A DNA stretch of 64,000 bases from Herbaspirillum frisingense GSF30 (GCF_000300975.2 NZ_AEEC02000006.1:124001-188000); one strand, 5' to 3'; positions 17,992-26,834 are shown, counted from the first letter of the stretch. Translations and numbers: made by a program. The notes: generated from the sequence alone by a model not told the origin.

Positions 17992-19551
17992 ATGGACGTT
18001 TGTGCTATCAAGGTGGCGTCGAAAGCGGCCAAGCGGTTCGTCATTGTCGTGTGTCTCATCATCGTCGGTCTGGAAGGCTGGTCCAGCTGGCACGAGCGCC
18101 GAACGGTGATCGAGGACTCGTTCCGGTCGACGGCCAACATGGCCGTGGCGCTTTCGCAGCATGCGGACCAGGCGCTGGACGAAGTCGATATCGTGCTCAA
18201 GGCCGCGCTGGAGCAGTCGATCAGTACCGGCAAATCAGCTGCCGACAGGACACGGCTGCACAACTTTCTGGTCCAGAACGTCAGTGATGTCCCGCAACTG
18301 GCGGGGCTGTTCATCTATGACGAGAAGGGTGCCTGGGTCGCCACGTCGCAACCGGTCCTTGAAAGCCGGTTCAATAACAGCGACCGCGACTATTTCATCC
18401 ACCACAAGGAGCAGCGCTTGAATACCGCCTTCATCGGCAAGCCCGTGCGCAGCAAGTCGACCGGCCATTGGGTGCTGACGATGAGCAGGCGCATCGACAA
18501 GCCCGATGGAAGCTTTGGGGGTGTCGTTCTGGCGACGCTGGACATCAACTTCTTCGAGCGTTTTTATCACCAGTTCGATATCGGGAAGAAGGGGGCCATC
18601 CTGTTCGGTACCAATGCGGCCACCGTCCTCTATCGGCGCCCGCTGCTGGCCGATTCGATGGGCAAGTCTTTGACCGATTCCCCCTTGTTCCAGCAGCACG
18701 TCAAGCTGGCCGATTCCGGTGCGGTCGAGATTCGCTCGACCCAGGATGGCGTGGTGCGGATCAACAGTTTCAAGCACCTGACCAATTACCCGCTTTTCAT
18801 GATCGTGGCGGTGTCGAAGGACGAAGTGCTCCATAACTGGACGCGTCACGCCATCGAAAAGGCCGTCGGTATCAGCTTCCTGCTCCTGGCCGTCTGCTAC
18901 GGCGGCAGCAAGATGGTGACCCAGGTTGCCCTGCGTGAGCGCGCACAGGCCGAGGCCGTGACCGCCCAGGAGAATCTGGAAAAGATGTTCCAGCTGCTGC
19001 AGGTGCAGTCGCGCCGGGATGGACTGACCGGCGCCATCAACCGGCGCTATTTCGACGAGTTGCTGGAGCTGGAAGTGGCGCGCTTCGGCCGTTCAGGTGG
19101 AGCACTCTCGTTGCTCATGATCGATGTCGATCACTTCAAGAAGTACAACGACAGCTATGGGCACGTTGCAGGGGACCAGTGTCTGCAGAAGGTGGCCGCT
19201 GCCATCGCCGAGGCGGCCAGGCGCGAAGTCGATGTGGTGGCCCGCTACGGTGGCGAAGAATTCGCCGTCCTACTGCCGGCATGCGGCCGGGCGGGCGCAA
19301 CCGTTGTCGCCGAAAGAATTTGCGCCGCCGTCAGGGCACTGGCCATTACCCACCCCTCCAGTGAAGACGGCGTGGTTGGCGTGAGCGTCGGCATCAGCTC
19401 GATCGAGTCGGACAAGGGCTTCACATTCCAGCCCCGGGAAATCGTGGAGGTCGCAGACAAGGCGCTCTATGTCGCCAAGGAAAACGGGCGTGGAAGGGCG
19501 GTCTACCGGGAGTTCACCTACCGCCCGCCAGTGCTGGTCTGGTCGGCGTAG
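17992..19551 (+). CDS. membrane-bound diguanylate cyclase with periplasmic sensor
   Basis: A 519-aa c-di-GMP synthase. Transmembrane segments near residues 15-33 and 283-303 bracket a periplasmic region of about 250 residues resembling a dCACHE/PDC sensor (contains YDEKGAWVATS and SRRIDKPDGSFGGVV, typical PDC strands). The cytoplasmic GGDEF domain (about 345-510) has the active signature GGEEF, the metal-binding DVDHFKKYND, and an RxxD (REVD) five residues before the signature, so a product-inhibition site is present. The ATG at 17992 has AGGGAG five bases upstream; a TTG at 17977 is less likely. Confidence 0.92.
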   Translation: MDVCAIKVASKAAKRFVIVVCLIIVGLEGWSSWHERRTVIEDSFRSTANMAVALSQHADQALDEVDIVLKAALEQSISTGKSAADRTRLHNFLVQNVSDVPQLAGLFIYDEKGAWVATSQPVLESRFNNSDRDYFIHHKEQRLNTAFIGKPVRSKSTGHWVLTMSRRIDKPDGSFGGVVLATLDINFFERFYHQFDIGKKGAILFGTNAATVLYRRPLLADSMGKSLTDSPLFQQHVKLADSGAVEIRSTQDGVVRINSFKHLTNYPLFMIVAVSKDEVLHNWTRHAIEKAVGISFLLLAVCYGGSKMVTQVALRERAQAEAVTAQENLEKMFQLLQVQSRRDGLTGAINRRYFDELLELEVARFGRSGGALSLLMIDVDHFKKYNDSYGHVAGDQCLQKVAAAIAEAARREVDVVARYGGEEFAVLLPACGRAGATVVAERICAAVRALAITHPSSEDGVVGVSVGISSIESDKGFTFQPREIVEVADKALYVAKENGRGRAVYREFTYRPPVLVWSA

Positions 19552-19668
19552 AGATGCCGTAATCCCGCATGTTTCAGCTGTAACTTTTCCGCGTCCCGAT
19601 GCAACCGGGCCGTAACCGGCGCAGGCCAAGATGACTACCTATCGAAACCCCAGTCATCGGAGAACACC

Positions 19669-19815
19669 ATGCGCTTCTACCTCTTCTACTTCGTCGCCGT
19701 CGTCAGCCTGATGGCAAGCACCGTGGCCGAAGCGGCTACCGCCGGCCAATATCACAGCCCGGATGAATGGTGGTTCTTCCAGGTCATGGGCGCCCTCGGC
19801 GGCTTCTCGTTCTAA
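19669..19815 (+). CDS. small secreted or membrane-associated protein (48 aa)
   Basis: A 48-codon frame starting MRFYLFYFVAVVSLMA, which reads as a signal peptide with a likely cut after AEA near residue 23, leaving a short mature part rich in Trp/Phe (DEWWFFQVMGALGG). GGAG lies six bases before the ATG. It is followed after 22 bp by a second tiny frame with an equally strong ribosome site. Unrecognised; function unknown. Confidence 0.6.
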   Translation: MRFYLFYFVAVVSLMASTVAEAATAGQYHSPDEWWFFQVMGALGGFSF

Positions 19816-19837
19816 CTGATCAGACAAGGAGAACATC

Positions 19838-19924
19838 ATGGCCGCAGCACTGCTCCACCTCGCCAGCGAGATCTACACCCGGTTCGCACCCGCCCTCCAG
19901 GAGATGGTCGCGCATACGTTTTGA
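19838..19924 (+). CDS. tiny ORF (28 aa) downstream of the 48-aa ORF
   Basis: MAAALLHLASEIYTRFAPAL and eight more residues; predicted amphipathic helix. The site AAGGAG precedes the ATG by 7-8 bases, the same layout as for the ORF before it. Two strong ribosome sites in succession argue for translation, but a 28-aa frame is weak evidence alone. It is convergent with dinB. Confidence 0.45.
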   Translation: MAAALLHLASEIYTRFAPALQEMVAHTF

Positions 19925-19986
19925 ACGGGATTCGATGCAAGTGGGGAGGGGGCAGCCTTCCCACCCGGGGTGACCGGATGCCCGTA

Positions 19987-21132
19987 TCAGATGTCCAGCT
20001 GGAACTGCACCGGTTGCGCCGGTTCGGCAGCACCCGGCTTGAGCAGGCCGCTTGCCTTGACTCCCAGCAGGCGGATGGATTGGTCAAAAACGATGCGCTT
20101 GAGGCAATTGCCGGCGGCCTTCCTGATCTCCCGTGCATCGGCCGTCGCCGCCGTCAGCGTGGCATCGCGGGTCACGGTCGAGAAATCCTTGAAGCGCAGC
20201 TTGATCCCGACCTTGCGGCAGAGGTAGCCTTTGCGGTCCAGATCGGCCGCCACCTGCTCGCACAAGCGCGTGAAGATCGCCCCCAGTTCATTGCGGTCGC
20301 GGACGGCATCGAGATCACGTTCGAAGGTGGTCTCGCGGCTCATGGACACCGGTTCGGACTCGGTGACCACCGGTCGATCATCGATGCCATGGGAGACGCG
20401 ATACAGCCAGGCGCCATAGCTCCGGCCGAAATTCTCCACCAGCCAGTCTTCCCGGCAGGCGGCCAGTTCGCCGATGGTCCGGATAGCCAGCGCATCGAGC
20501 TTCTTGGCCGACTTGGGGCCGATGCCGTTGATCTTGCTCACCGGCATGGGCCAGATGCGATCCGGGATGTCCTCCATCGTCACGATGGTGAAGCCGTCCG
20601 GCTTCTGGATATCGGAGCACAGTTTGGCCAGCAGCTTGTTGGGGGCAATGCCGACCGAACAGGTCAGTTGGGTGGCCTCGAAGACCGAGCGCTTGAACAT
20701 CGCGACGATGTCTTCCGATGTTGCCTCCAGCAAGGAAATGTCGGTATAGATTTCATCGATGCCGACATCCTGGATGATGGGGCTGATGGCCCTGATGGCG
20801 TCCTTGAAACGGCGGGAATACTGGCGATACAGCTCGAAATTGACCGGCAACAGGATGGCCTCCGGCGCCAGGCGCGCCGCGCGCATGGTGGGCATGCCGG
20901 AATGTACGCCCAGCGCACGGGCCTCGTAGGTCGCCGTGGTCAGCACGCCCCGGCCGACGTAATCCTTGAGCCTGGCGAATTCCAGCGTGCCATCTTCCAG
21001 CGCCTTGGGCGCGTGCGTCTGTCGCCCGCCGACGACCATGGGCAGGCCACGCAGTTGTGGATAACGCGAAAGTTCGCAAGACGCAAAGAATGCATCCATG
21101 TCGATATGAGCTATGCGCCGCGCAGGGGACAT
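19987..21132 (-). CDS. dinB: Y-family DNA polymerase IV
   Basis: Translesion polymerase of 381 aa. The palm begins HIDMDAFFASCE with catalytic Asp near residues 11 and 13; the second acidic site is GIDEIYTD; finger and thumb regions (YSRRFKDA, KINGIGPKSAKKL with HhH motif) follow, then a little-finger domain, and the C-terminus QFQLDI resembles a beta-clamp-binding peptide. The frame extends further upstream, but ATG 21132 immediately precedes the family N-terminus. No LexA-like operator was evident upstream, so SOS control is not shown. Confidence 0.93.
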   Translation of the reverse strand: MSPARRIAHIDMDAFFASCELSRYPQLRGLPMVVGGRQTHAPKALEDGTLEFARLKDYVGRGVLTTATYEARALGVHSGMPTMRAARLAPEAILLPVNFELYRQYSRRFKDAIRAISPIIQDVGIDEIYTDISLLEATSEDIVAMFKRSVFEATQLTCSVGIAPNKLLAKLCSDIQKPDGFTIVTMEDIPDRIWPMPVSKINGIGPKSAKKLDALAIRTIGELAACREDWLVENFGRSYGAWLYRVSHGIDDRPVVTESEPVSMSRETTFERDLDAVRDRNELGAIFTRLCEQVAADLDRKGYLCRKVGIKLRFKDFSTVTRDATLTAATADAREIRKAAGNCLKRIVFDQSIRLLGVKASGLLKPGAAEPAQPVQFQLDI

Positions 21133-21397
21133 GTTCTTCAGGGACCGAACTGCCAGGGTTCGTGATGGGGAAAGCCGGAAAAGGGGTGATTGTATCCAGA
21201 ATCCGCTATTTCCTGCGAAAGCCGGCGTATCCCGTTCCACTCGTGCGGCTGATCGTGTCCGGGCAGGAGGGGGTGAAGAACACAGCGCACCCCCCTGCAG
21301 CAGAAAACACGCAGCTCATGGTAATTTGACGGTTCAACCCGGGCTGGCCGGAATGCGGTCGCCCGGCACCAATCAACCTGCCGTGAGGGATAACAAG

Positions 21398-21820
21398 ATG
21401 GAGCGCTGGGTCGCGTATGCATTTATTTCGATGGCCTTCGCCGGCTTTACTTCAGTCATTGCAAAGCTTGGGTTGACCGGCATCTCGGGCGACCTGGGGT
21501 TGGCGATACGGACCTGCTTCGTGTTCCTGTTCGTACTGCTGTTCGCAGGCGTCGTCGTACCGGCCTCGCAGCTGGAAGCGCTGACATGGAAGAACTTCTT
21601 CTGGCTCGGCCTCTCCGGGGTGACGACCGCCGGCTCCTGGATTTTCTATTACAAGGCGATCAAGATGGGTGACGTTTCGACGGTCGCGTTGATCGACAAG
21701 GGCAGCGTGATCGTGGCCGTCCTGCTGGCGTGGTGGATCCTGCGCGAGGCGATCACCCCGGCCAAGCTGGCAGGGGCGGGTTTGATCGCGCTGGGCTTGG
21801 TGGTGATATCGCGCGGGTGA
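21398..21820 (+). CDS. EamA-type small transporter (half-size DMT)
   Basis: Inner-membrane protein of 140 aa with five predicted transmembrane helices, matching one EamA repeat rather than the two of full-size drug/metabolite transporters. Half-size EamA proteins occur and are thought to dimerise. SWIFYYKAIKMGDVSTVALIDKGS (in parts) is the typical conserved core. The ATG at 21398 follows GAGGG by 8 bases. It is divergent from dinB. Substrate unknown. Confidence 0.82.
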   Translation: MERWVAYAFISMAFAGFTSVIAKLGLTGISGDLGLAIRTCFVFLFVLLFAGVVVPASQLEALTWKNFFWLGLSGVTTAGSWIFYYKAIKMGDVSTVALIDKGSVIVAVLLAWWILREAITPAKLAGAGLIALGLVVISRG

Positions 21821-21909
21821 TACGTAAAGAGGGGAATACTCGAAGAAGCCGGATCGTGGGCGGGGAGGGCGGCTGCCCATCCACTCCGAATGCTCCGCCC
21901 GTCCTTGCG

Positions 21910-22155
21910 TCAAGGCTTGGACGTGTCGGGCTTGCCCGCCAGCGCGCCTTCCTCGACCAGTACCCCGCCCCGACCGCTACGCTGGATTCCGGCCGGGGCG
22001 TGCAGGGGCGGTTGTCCGCCCAGCGTGCCTTCATGGTCTTTCTCTTCCTTCTCGAACTGCGTTACCGTCGGCGCCTCACCGGGGCGCACTGGCTGATCGG
22101 TGCGCGCATTGGCGGGATCACGTTGATTTTCTGGCCGATTTTCAAGCTGGTTCAT
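21910..22155 (-). CDS. small hydrophilic protein
   Basis: An 81-aa, very polar protein (many Asn, Gln, Glu, Pro, Gly) that looks disordered and resembles stress-type hydrophilic small proteins only in composition. The start at 22155 has GAGGAG nine bases upstream, a strong site, which is why it is accepted despite lack of recognition. It is convergent with the EamA gene, with about 90 bp between them. Confidence 0.55.
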   Translation of the reverse strand: MNQLENRPENQRDPANARTDQPVRPGEAPTVTQFEKEEKDHEGTLGGQPPLHAPAGIQRSGRGGVLVEEGALAGKPDTSKP

Positions 22156-22263
22156 CGCTGTTCTCCTCAAGATAGTCCAGAGCATTCACGATAGCGCCAG
22201 CCACCCACCGCGTGCATCAGGCAGGCTCGCAATCCCGCGTCAGCCAAGGCCTGACAAGGCTCA

Positions 22264-22704
22264 TCATTGGGCAGCGTCCTGTTCCATGGCCCGCGTGCGT
22301 ATCGTTTGCATGGCACGCAGCAGGACCTCGCGCTCACTGGCGCTCAGCGCCTGCAGCAGATAGGCCTCGCGTTCTTCGACCATCGGCACGATCTTGCGGT
22401 AGAGCCTGCGCGCCTGGGCGGTCGGCTTGACGATGCGAGCACGGGCATCCTCCGGGCTGGGTTCGCGCAGGATCAGGCCTGCCGTTTCCATCCGGCCCAA
22501 GGCACGGCTGACCTGCATCTTGTCCAGTGAGGTATGGGGTACCAGATCGCTGGCCTGCATCTGGCCCTGTTCGGCCAACGCGGCCAGGATGCGCCACTCG
22601 TCGCGGCTCAGGCCGAAGCGGTCGGCGTAGACCGAGGCGACCGAGCGACTGACGGCCTCGGCCAGTTGCGCCAGCTGGTAGGGAAAGAATGCTTGCAGTT
22701 TCAT
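22264..22704 (-). CDS. MarR-family transcriptional regulator
   Basis: A 146-aa winged-helix regulator: helical N-terminus, HTH at about 50-75 (ASDLVPHTSLDKMQVSRAL), wing with EDARARIVKPT, and helical dimerisation C-terminus. It is divergent from the VOC/monooxygenase pair, and two matching palindromes lie between the divergent starts, which fits repression of both directions relieved by an aromatic ligand. Ligand inferred only from the presence of the flavin monooxygenase. Confidence 0.9.
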   Translation of the reverse strand: MKLQAFFPYQLAQLAEAVSRSVASVYADRFGLSRDEWRILAALAEQGQMQASDLVPHTSLDKMQVSRALGRMETAGLILREPSPEDARARIVKPTAQARRLYRKIVPMVEEREAYLLQALSASEREVLLRAMQTIRTRAMEQDAAQ

Positions 22705-22712
22705 TCCGACAT

Positions 22713-22728
22713 GGTAACAGACGTTACC
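22713..22728. promoter_or_regulatory. palindromic operator 1 (MarR candidate)
   Basis: GGTAAC-AGAC-GTTACC, a perfect 6-bp inverted repeat with 4-base spacer just upstream of the marR-type gene. The same core GTAAC-N4-GTTAC recurs at 22831-22848. Confidence 0.75.
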
Positions 22729-22830
22729 AAACCGCCAAAGTCGGGCAGGGCTTGATGCAGATCAATTCCCGCTGCGAAGCTTGTCCATCGGTAGCGCCTG
22801 CGCGTTGACCGCACTCCTCATGCATCCATA

Positions 22831-22848
22831 TAGTAACAACCGTTACTA
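22831..22848. promoter_or_regulatory. palindromic operator 2 (MarR candidate)
   Basis: TAGTAAC-AACC-GTTACTA, a perfect 7-bp inverted repeat with 4-base spacer, 33 bases before the VOC gene start. It shares the GTAAC-N4-GTTAC core with operator 1, 118 bp away. Confidence 0.75.
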
Positions 22849-22880
22849 ATCAGGGCTGCGCCCGTCCGAGGAGATCCACC

Positions 22881-23426
22881 ATGCATATCGATCGTATCCA
22901 CCACGTTGCCTACCGCTGCAAGGATGCCAGGCAGACCGTGGAGTGGTATGGAAAATACCTGAACATGAATTTCATCCTGGCCATTGCCGAAGACCAGGTG
23001 CCCTCGACCAAGGCGCCCGATCCCTACATGCATGTGTTCCTGGATGCTGGCCAGGGCAATGTGCTGGCCTTCTTCGAGATTCCCGCCTCGCCGCCCATGG
23101 GGCGCGATGTCAATACACCCGCCTGGGTCCAGCACATCGCCTTCAAGGTCGACAGCGAAGTCACGCTGCGTGAGGTCATGCAGCGGCTGCAGGCCGATGG
23201 CATCGAGGTGGTCGGTATCACCGATCACACCATCTTCAAGTCCATCTATTTCTTCGATCCCAATGGTCATCGGGTCGAACTGGCCGCCGACTGCGCGACG
23301 CCGGAACAGTTGCAGCGGCTGGACGCGGTGAAGTGGGACATGCTGGAAGAGTGGTCGCGCACCCGTCGCGCGCCCCGCCATGCCGCATGGATGCATGCGG
23401 ATGAATTCAGTGAGCAGGCCCGCTGA
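22881..23426 (+). CDS. VOC-fold (glyoxalase/dioxygenase superfamily) protein
   Basis: A 181-aa protein of the vicinal oxygen chelate fold. Metal-ligand positions are suggested by H8 in IHHVAY, H near 51 or 86 (VQHIAFKV), and E in GHRVELAAD. The repeated beta-alpha-beta units are visible (HHVAYRCKD and QHIAFKVDS). Good ribosome site (AGGAG). Followed after 39 bp by a phenol-hydroxylase-type FAD monooxygenase, so it may be an extradiol-type or ring-fission step or an isomerase in aromatic breakdown; the exact reaction cannot be told. Confidence 0.85.
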   Translation: MHIDRIHHVAYRCKDARQTVEWYGKYLNMNFILAIAEDQVPSTKAPDPYMHVFLDAGQGNVLAFFEIPASPPMGRDVNTPAWVQHIAFKVDSEVTLREVMQRLQADGIEVVGITDHTIFKSIYFFDPNGHRVELAADCATPEQLQRLDAVKWDMLEEWSRTRRAPRHAAWMHADEFSEQAR

Positions 23427-23465
23427 AGCAAGCCGTCGTGACAACAATATTCCAAGGAGACTTCT

Positions 23466-25100
23466 GTGCAGAGCACCTATACCTACCCACGCTTTACCTA
23501 TCGGCAGTCCGACGAGCAGCGCGACGGCAAGCCGCAGCTTCATCCCGTGGTCATCATCGGCGCCGGGCCGATCGGCCTGACCGCCGCTCTGGAATGCGCC
23601 GCGCGCGGCCTGCCGGTGGTGGTGCTGGATGACAACGACACCGTCAGCATCGGTTCACGCGCGGTCTGCTATGCGCAGCGTCCGCTGGAGATATGGGACC
23701 GGCTGGGCGTGGCCAGGCGCATGGTGGACAAGGGCGTGAGCTGGCAGGTGGGCAAGGTGTTCTTCGAGGACCGCCAGGTCTATCGCTTCGACCTGCAGCC
23801 CGAGGCGGGGCACAAGATGCCGGCCATGATCAATCTCCAGCAATACTATCTGGAGCAATACATGGTCGAAGCCTGCCAGGCCCATCCCCTGATCGAGCTG
23901 CGCTGGAAGCACAAGGTGCTCAACCTGAAGCAGGACGATCATTGCGCCACGCTGTCGCTGGAGACACCGGACGGCTTCTACCACACCCAGGCGCAATGGA
24001 TCATCGCCTGTGACGGCGCCAACAGCGATACCCGCAGGATGGTGGGCGCAGCATTCAGCGGGCAGTTCTTCCAGGACCGCTTCCTGATTGCCGACGTCGT
24101 CATGAAGGCCGGCTTCCCCGCCGAGCGCTGGTTCTGGTTCGACCCGCCTTTCCATCGCGGCCAGAGCGTGCTCCTGCACAAGCAGTGTGACAACGTCTGG
24201 CGCATCGATTTCCAGTTGGGCTGGGATGCCGATCCGGAAGAAGAGAAGAAGCCCGAAAAGGTGATTCCTCGCATCCAGGCCATGCTGGGCAAGGACGTGG
24301 AGTTTGAACTGGAATGGGTCTCGGTGTACCAGTTCGCCTGCCGCCGCATCGACAACATGCGCTACCAGCGCGTGCTTTTCGCGGGTGACGCCGCGCATCA
24401 GGTCTCGCCCTTCGGCGCCCGTGGCGCCAATACCGGGGTACAGGATATCGACAACCTGGTCTGGAAACTCAAGCTGGTCATCGATGGCCATGCCCCGGTC
24501 AGTTTCATCGACAGCTACCACGAGGAGCGCGCCTGGGCGGCCGATGACAACCTGCGGCAATCGACCCGCTCGACCGATTTCATCACCCCCAAGAGCCCGG
24601 TGAGCAAGCTTCTGCGTGACGCCGTCCTGAGCCTGGCCGAGACCGAGGCGTTTGCGCGCACCCTGGTCAACAGCGGCCGCCTGTCCACGCCCACCCCCTA
24701 CCGCGACTCGTCCCTCAACACCCCTGACAGCGCGTTCTTCAGTGCACACATGGCACCCGGCACTCCCTGCGCCGACGCCCCCATCCTGCGCGATGGTCGC
24801 CCCGGGTGGCTGCTGGAAGAACTGGGAGAGGGCTTTACCATCCTGGTGTTCGCGGCCGAGGCGCCGGATCTGGTCATTGACGTTCCCGGTGTCGAGGTCA
24901 GGATCAAGACCATCGCCGCACCCGGCTCAGGCGCCGACCTGATCGACCTCGAAGGCCTGGCCGCCCGGCGGTATGCGGCACGTGCCGGCAGCACCTACCT
25001 GATCCGTCCCGATCAGCACGTCGCAGCCCGCTGGCACCAGGCCGATGCCGCCGCGATCATGGCGGCCGTGGCGCGCTGCGTCTGTCATTGTGTGGCGTAG
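23466..25100 (+). CDS. FAD-dependent aromatic monooxygenase (PheA/TfdB/MhpA type)
   Basis: A 544-aa class A flavoprotein hydroxylase. The N-terminal GAGPIGLTAALECAARG (about residue 32 on) is the FAD Rossmann motif; CDGANSDTRR is the DG motif; FAGDAAHQVSPFGARGANTG is the GD motif that closes the FAD site (all in expected order). The C-terminal thioredoxin-like part is present. A GTG at 23466 with AAGGAG upstream is the start. It forms an operon with the VOC protein and overlaps the opposite-strand GGDEF gene by 16 bp. Likely hydroxylates a phenolic or hydroxylated aromatic compound. Confidence 0.9.
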   Translation: MQSTYTYPRFTYRQSDEQRDGKPQLHPVVIIGAGPIGLTAALECAARGLPVVVLDDNDTVSIGSRAVCYAQRPLEIWDRLGVARRMVDKGVSWQVGKVFFEDRQVYRFDLQPEAGHKMPAMINLQQYYLEQYMVEACQAHPLIELRWKHKVLNLKQDDHCATLSLETPDGFYHTQAQWIIACDGANSDTRRMVGAAFSGQFFQDRFLIADVVMKAGFPAERWFWFDPPFHRGQSVLLHKQCDNVWRIDFQLGWDADPEEEKKPEKVIPRIQAMLGKDVEFELEWVSVYQFACRRIDNMRYQRVLFAGDAAHQVSPFGARGANTGVQDIDNLVWKLKLVIDGHAPVSFIDSYHEERAWAADDNLRQSTRSTDFITPKSPVSKLLRDAVLSLAETEAFARTLVNSGRLSTPTPYRDSSLNTPDSAFFSAHMAPGTPCADAPILRDGRPGWLLEELGEGFTILVFAAEAPDLVIDVPGVEVRIKTIAAPGSGADLIDLEGLAARRYAARAGSTYLIRPDQHVAARWHQADAAAIMAAVARCVCHCVA

Positions 25101-25744
25101 ATGGCTGCGCTCTGGCGCTGGCGCTTGAGGTGGTACATGCCCTGGTCGGCGCGCGCCAGCAGTGCGTCGATGCTGCTGCCGTCATCCGGGTAGCGGGCGT
25201 GGCCCAGGCTGGCGCTGATGCACAGCGCATCGGCGCCGATCTGGAAGGGCTGCGACAGCGCCTGATGCAGCTTGTCACGGATGATGCCGATGTCGCCGGC
25301 GGATACGATCTCAGTGAGCACCACGAATTCATCGCCGCCGATACGCGCAATGGTATCGGCGTGGCGCAGACTGTCTGACAGGCGGCTGGCGATCTGCATC
25401 AACAGCAGGTCGCCCGCCGCATGACCGTAGCGGTCATTGACCGTCTTGAACCCGTCCAGGTCCAGGAACAGCAGGGCGAACGCACCCTGTTCGCGCTCGG
25501 CGCGGGTGAGGGCGGAGCTGATCCGCTCTTCCAGCAGCAGACGGTTGGGCAGGCCGGTGAGGCCATCGTAGAGCGCTTGCCGGCGCAGGCTTTCATTGAG
25601 CGCGCAGGCCTGTCCCAATTGTTCGCTGAGATGCCGGCAGCGACGACGCGCATGCCGCAGCAGGCCGCCGAAGATGCCCATGGCACCCAGGCAGGCGCCG
25701 CTGACGGCCAGTTGCCCGATCAGGGCCAGTTCGCTGTTATCCAT
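25085..25744 (-). CDS. GGDEF-domain diguanylate cyclase
   Basis: A 219-aa protein with one N-terminal transmembrane helix (about 8-28), a short coiled linker, and a GGDEF domain with intact GGDEF signature, DLDGFKTVND metal site, and RHAD as an RxxD inhibition site. The ATG at 25744 overlaps the stop of the upstream regulator by 8 bases (ATGGATAA), which implies translational coupling. The C-terminus overlaps the convergent monooxygenase gene. Confidence 0.88.
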   Translation of the reverse strand: MDNSELALIGQLAVSGACLGAMGIFGGLLRHARRRCRHLSEQLGQACALNESLRRQALYDGLTGLPNRLLLEERISSALTRAEREQGAFALLFLDLDGFKTVNDRYGHAAGDLLLMQIASRLSDSLRHADTIARIGGDEFVVLTEIVSAGDIGIIRDKLHQALSQPFQIGADALCISASLGHARYPDDGSSIDALLARADQGMYHLKRQRQSAAIYATQ

Positions 25745-26448
25745 CCCAAACATAGAAGACCGCACCTTCCTTCATTGCGACGCACATGAATCCCCGGCCA
25801 TAGATGTTCCTGATCTCGAACCGGGTGTGGACGAGTTGCGCCAGCTTCTTCCGGATGCGATAGATGATGGTATCGATGCGATGAGGATCGAAAATCTCCG
25901 CCGTGATGTTGAGCGCATGCAGCAACTGTTCCGAACTGACCGGAAAGTGCGGACTGAGAAACAGTGTGGTCAGGATCGCGCATTCCTTGTCGCTCAGCGC
26001 CAGCCGTTCGTTATGCGGGCTGACCAGGGTCCCCTGGCGGCGGTACAGGCTCCAGGCTTCGGGAGGGCCACTGGTGGGCGCATGCCGGATATGCAGGCGT
26101 CGCATGAAAGAACGTATCGTCGCCAGCAATACGGAATCCCTGACCGGCTTGTGCAGGAAGTAGTCGGCGCCGTCATGCAATGCGTTTTCATGCGCCGCTT
26201 CACTGCCGTTGTCGGCAATGACGACGATGCCCAGCAGCGGGAATTTCTGGCGCAGGTCCGCCACCAGTGGACGCAAGCCGCTGGTGATCCGGTGCGTCTC
26301 GAGAATGAGGATGGCCGGTTTTTTTTTGAACCTCGCCCTCCAGCTGCGACAGTGCCGCTACCGCCCTGACCGGAAGTCCACTCGCTTCAAGGACCTTCAG
26401 CACGCTCCCCGGTCCCGTGTCTGGATGCTCTACGATTAACACTGCCAC
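25737..26448 (-). pseudogene. OmpR-like response regulator broken by +1 frameshift in an A9 tract
   Basis: Two frames together make one winged-helix response regulator of about 236 aa. The first (start GTG 26448) encodes MAVLIVEHPDTGPGSVLKVL and continues to a run of nine A residues (minus strand; T run 26319-26327) where it shifts; the second continues PAILILETHR.. through the receiver (HDGADYFLHKP with conserved Lys) to a Trans_reg_C output domain. Removing one A restores a continuous frame. The usual phospho-acceptor Asp is Glu in ILILETH, and the acidic pair is only partly kept (VEHP), so it is an atypical receiver. Could be a sequencing error, real decay, or slippage-dependent expression. 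Confidence 0.75.
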
Positions 26449-26834
26449 GTCGACTCACATCCCCAAAATGAAACAGCCCTGATCTGTTATAGCGCTCTCA
26501 ACGGATGAGTCTGATTATTGGTTACGTTATACCCGCTTTTGTAAGCGGGGAGATTCACAGAAAATCTCTTGAAAATTGCTATTTTGCAATAAACTGTCGT
26601 CCGTGTTCATGCCCGATGCAATGGCGTACAGGCCTGAGCACGCTCAAGACGGTGTACGGGCGCAGGAGGGGGGGAGGGAGATAGGGCCGGTGAGCCGGAT
26701 GCCCGGGGCATGCTGTCATGACAGCAGGTGTGCGGGCCTGCGGGTAAGGATGGGGGAAGAGCGGAGGCGGTGGGTGCGGCTGGCGCAGCGCGGTGGCCTT
26801 GCGGACCACCGGCTGCGGTCATTCATTCATGCAT
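26449..26834. other. intergenic region
   Basis: About 386 bases upstream of the broken regulator and downstream of the small gene at 26835. Short frames on both strands are GC shadows. A short direct repeat ATTCATTCATGCATTCATTC lies at 26821-26840, overlapping the stop of the next gene. No promoter assigned. Confidence 0.4.
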
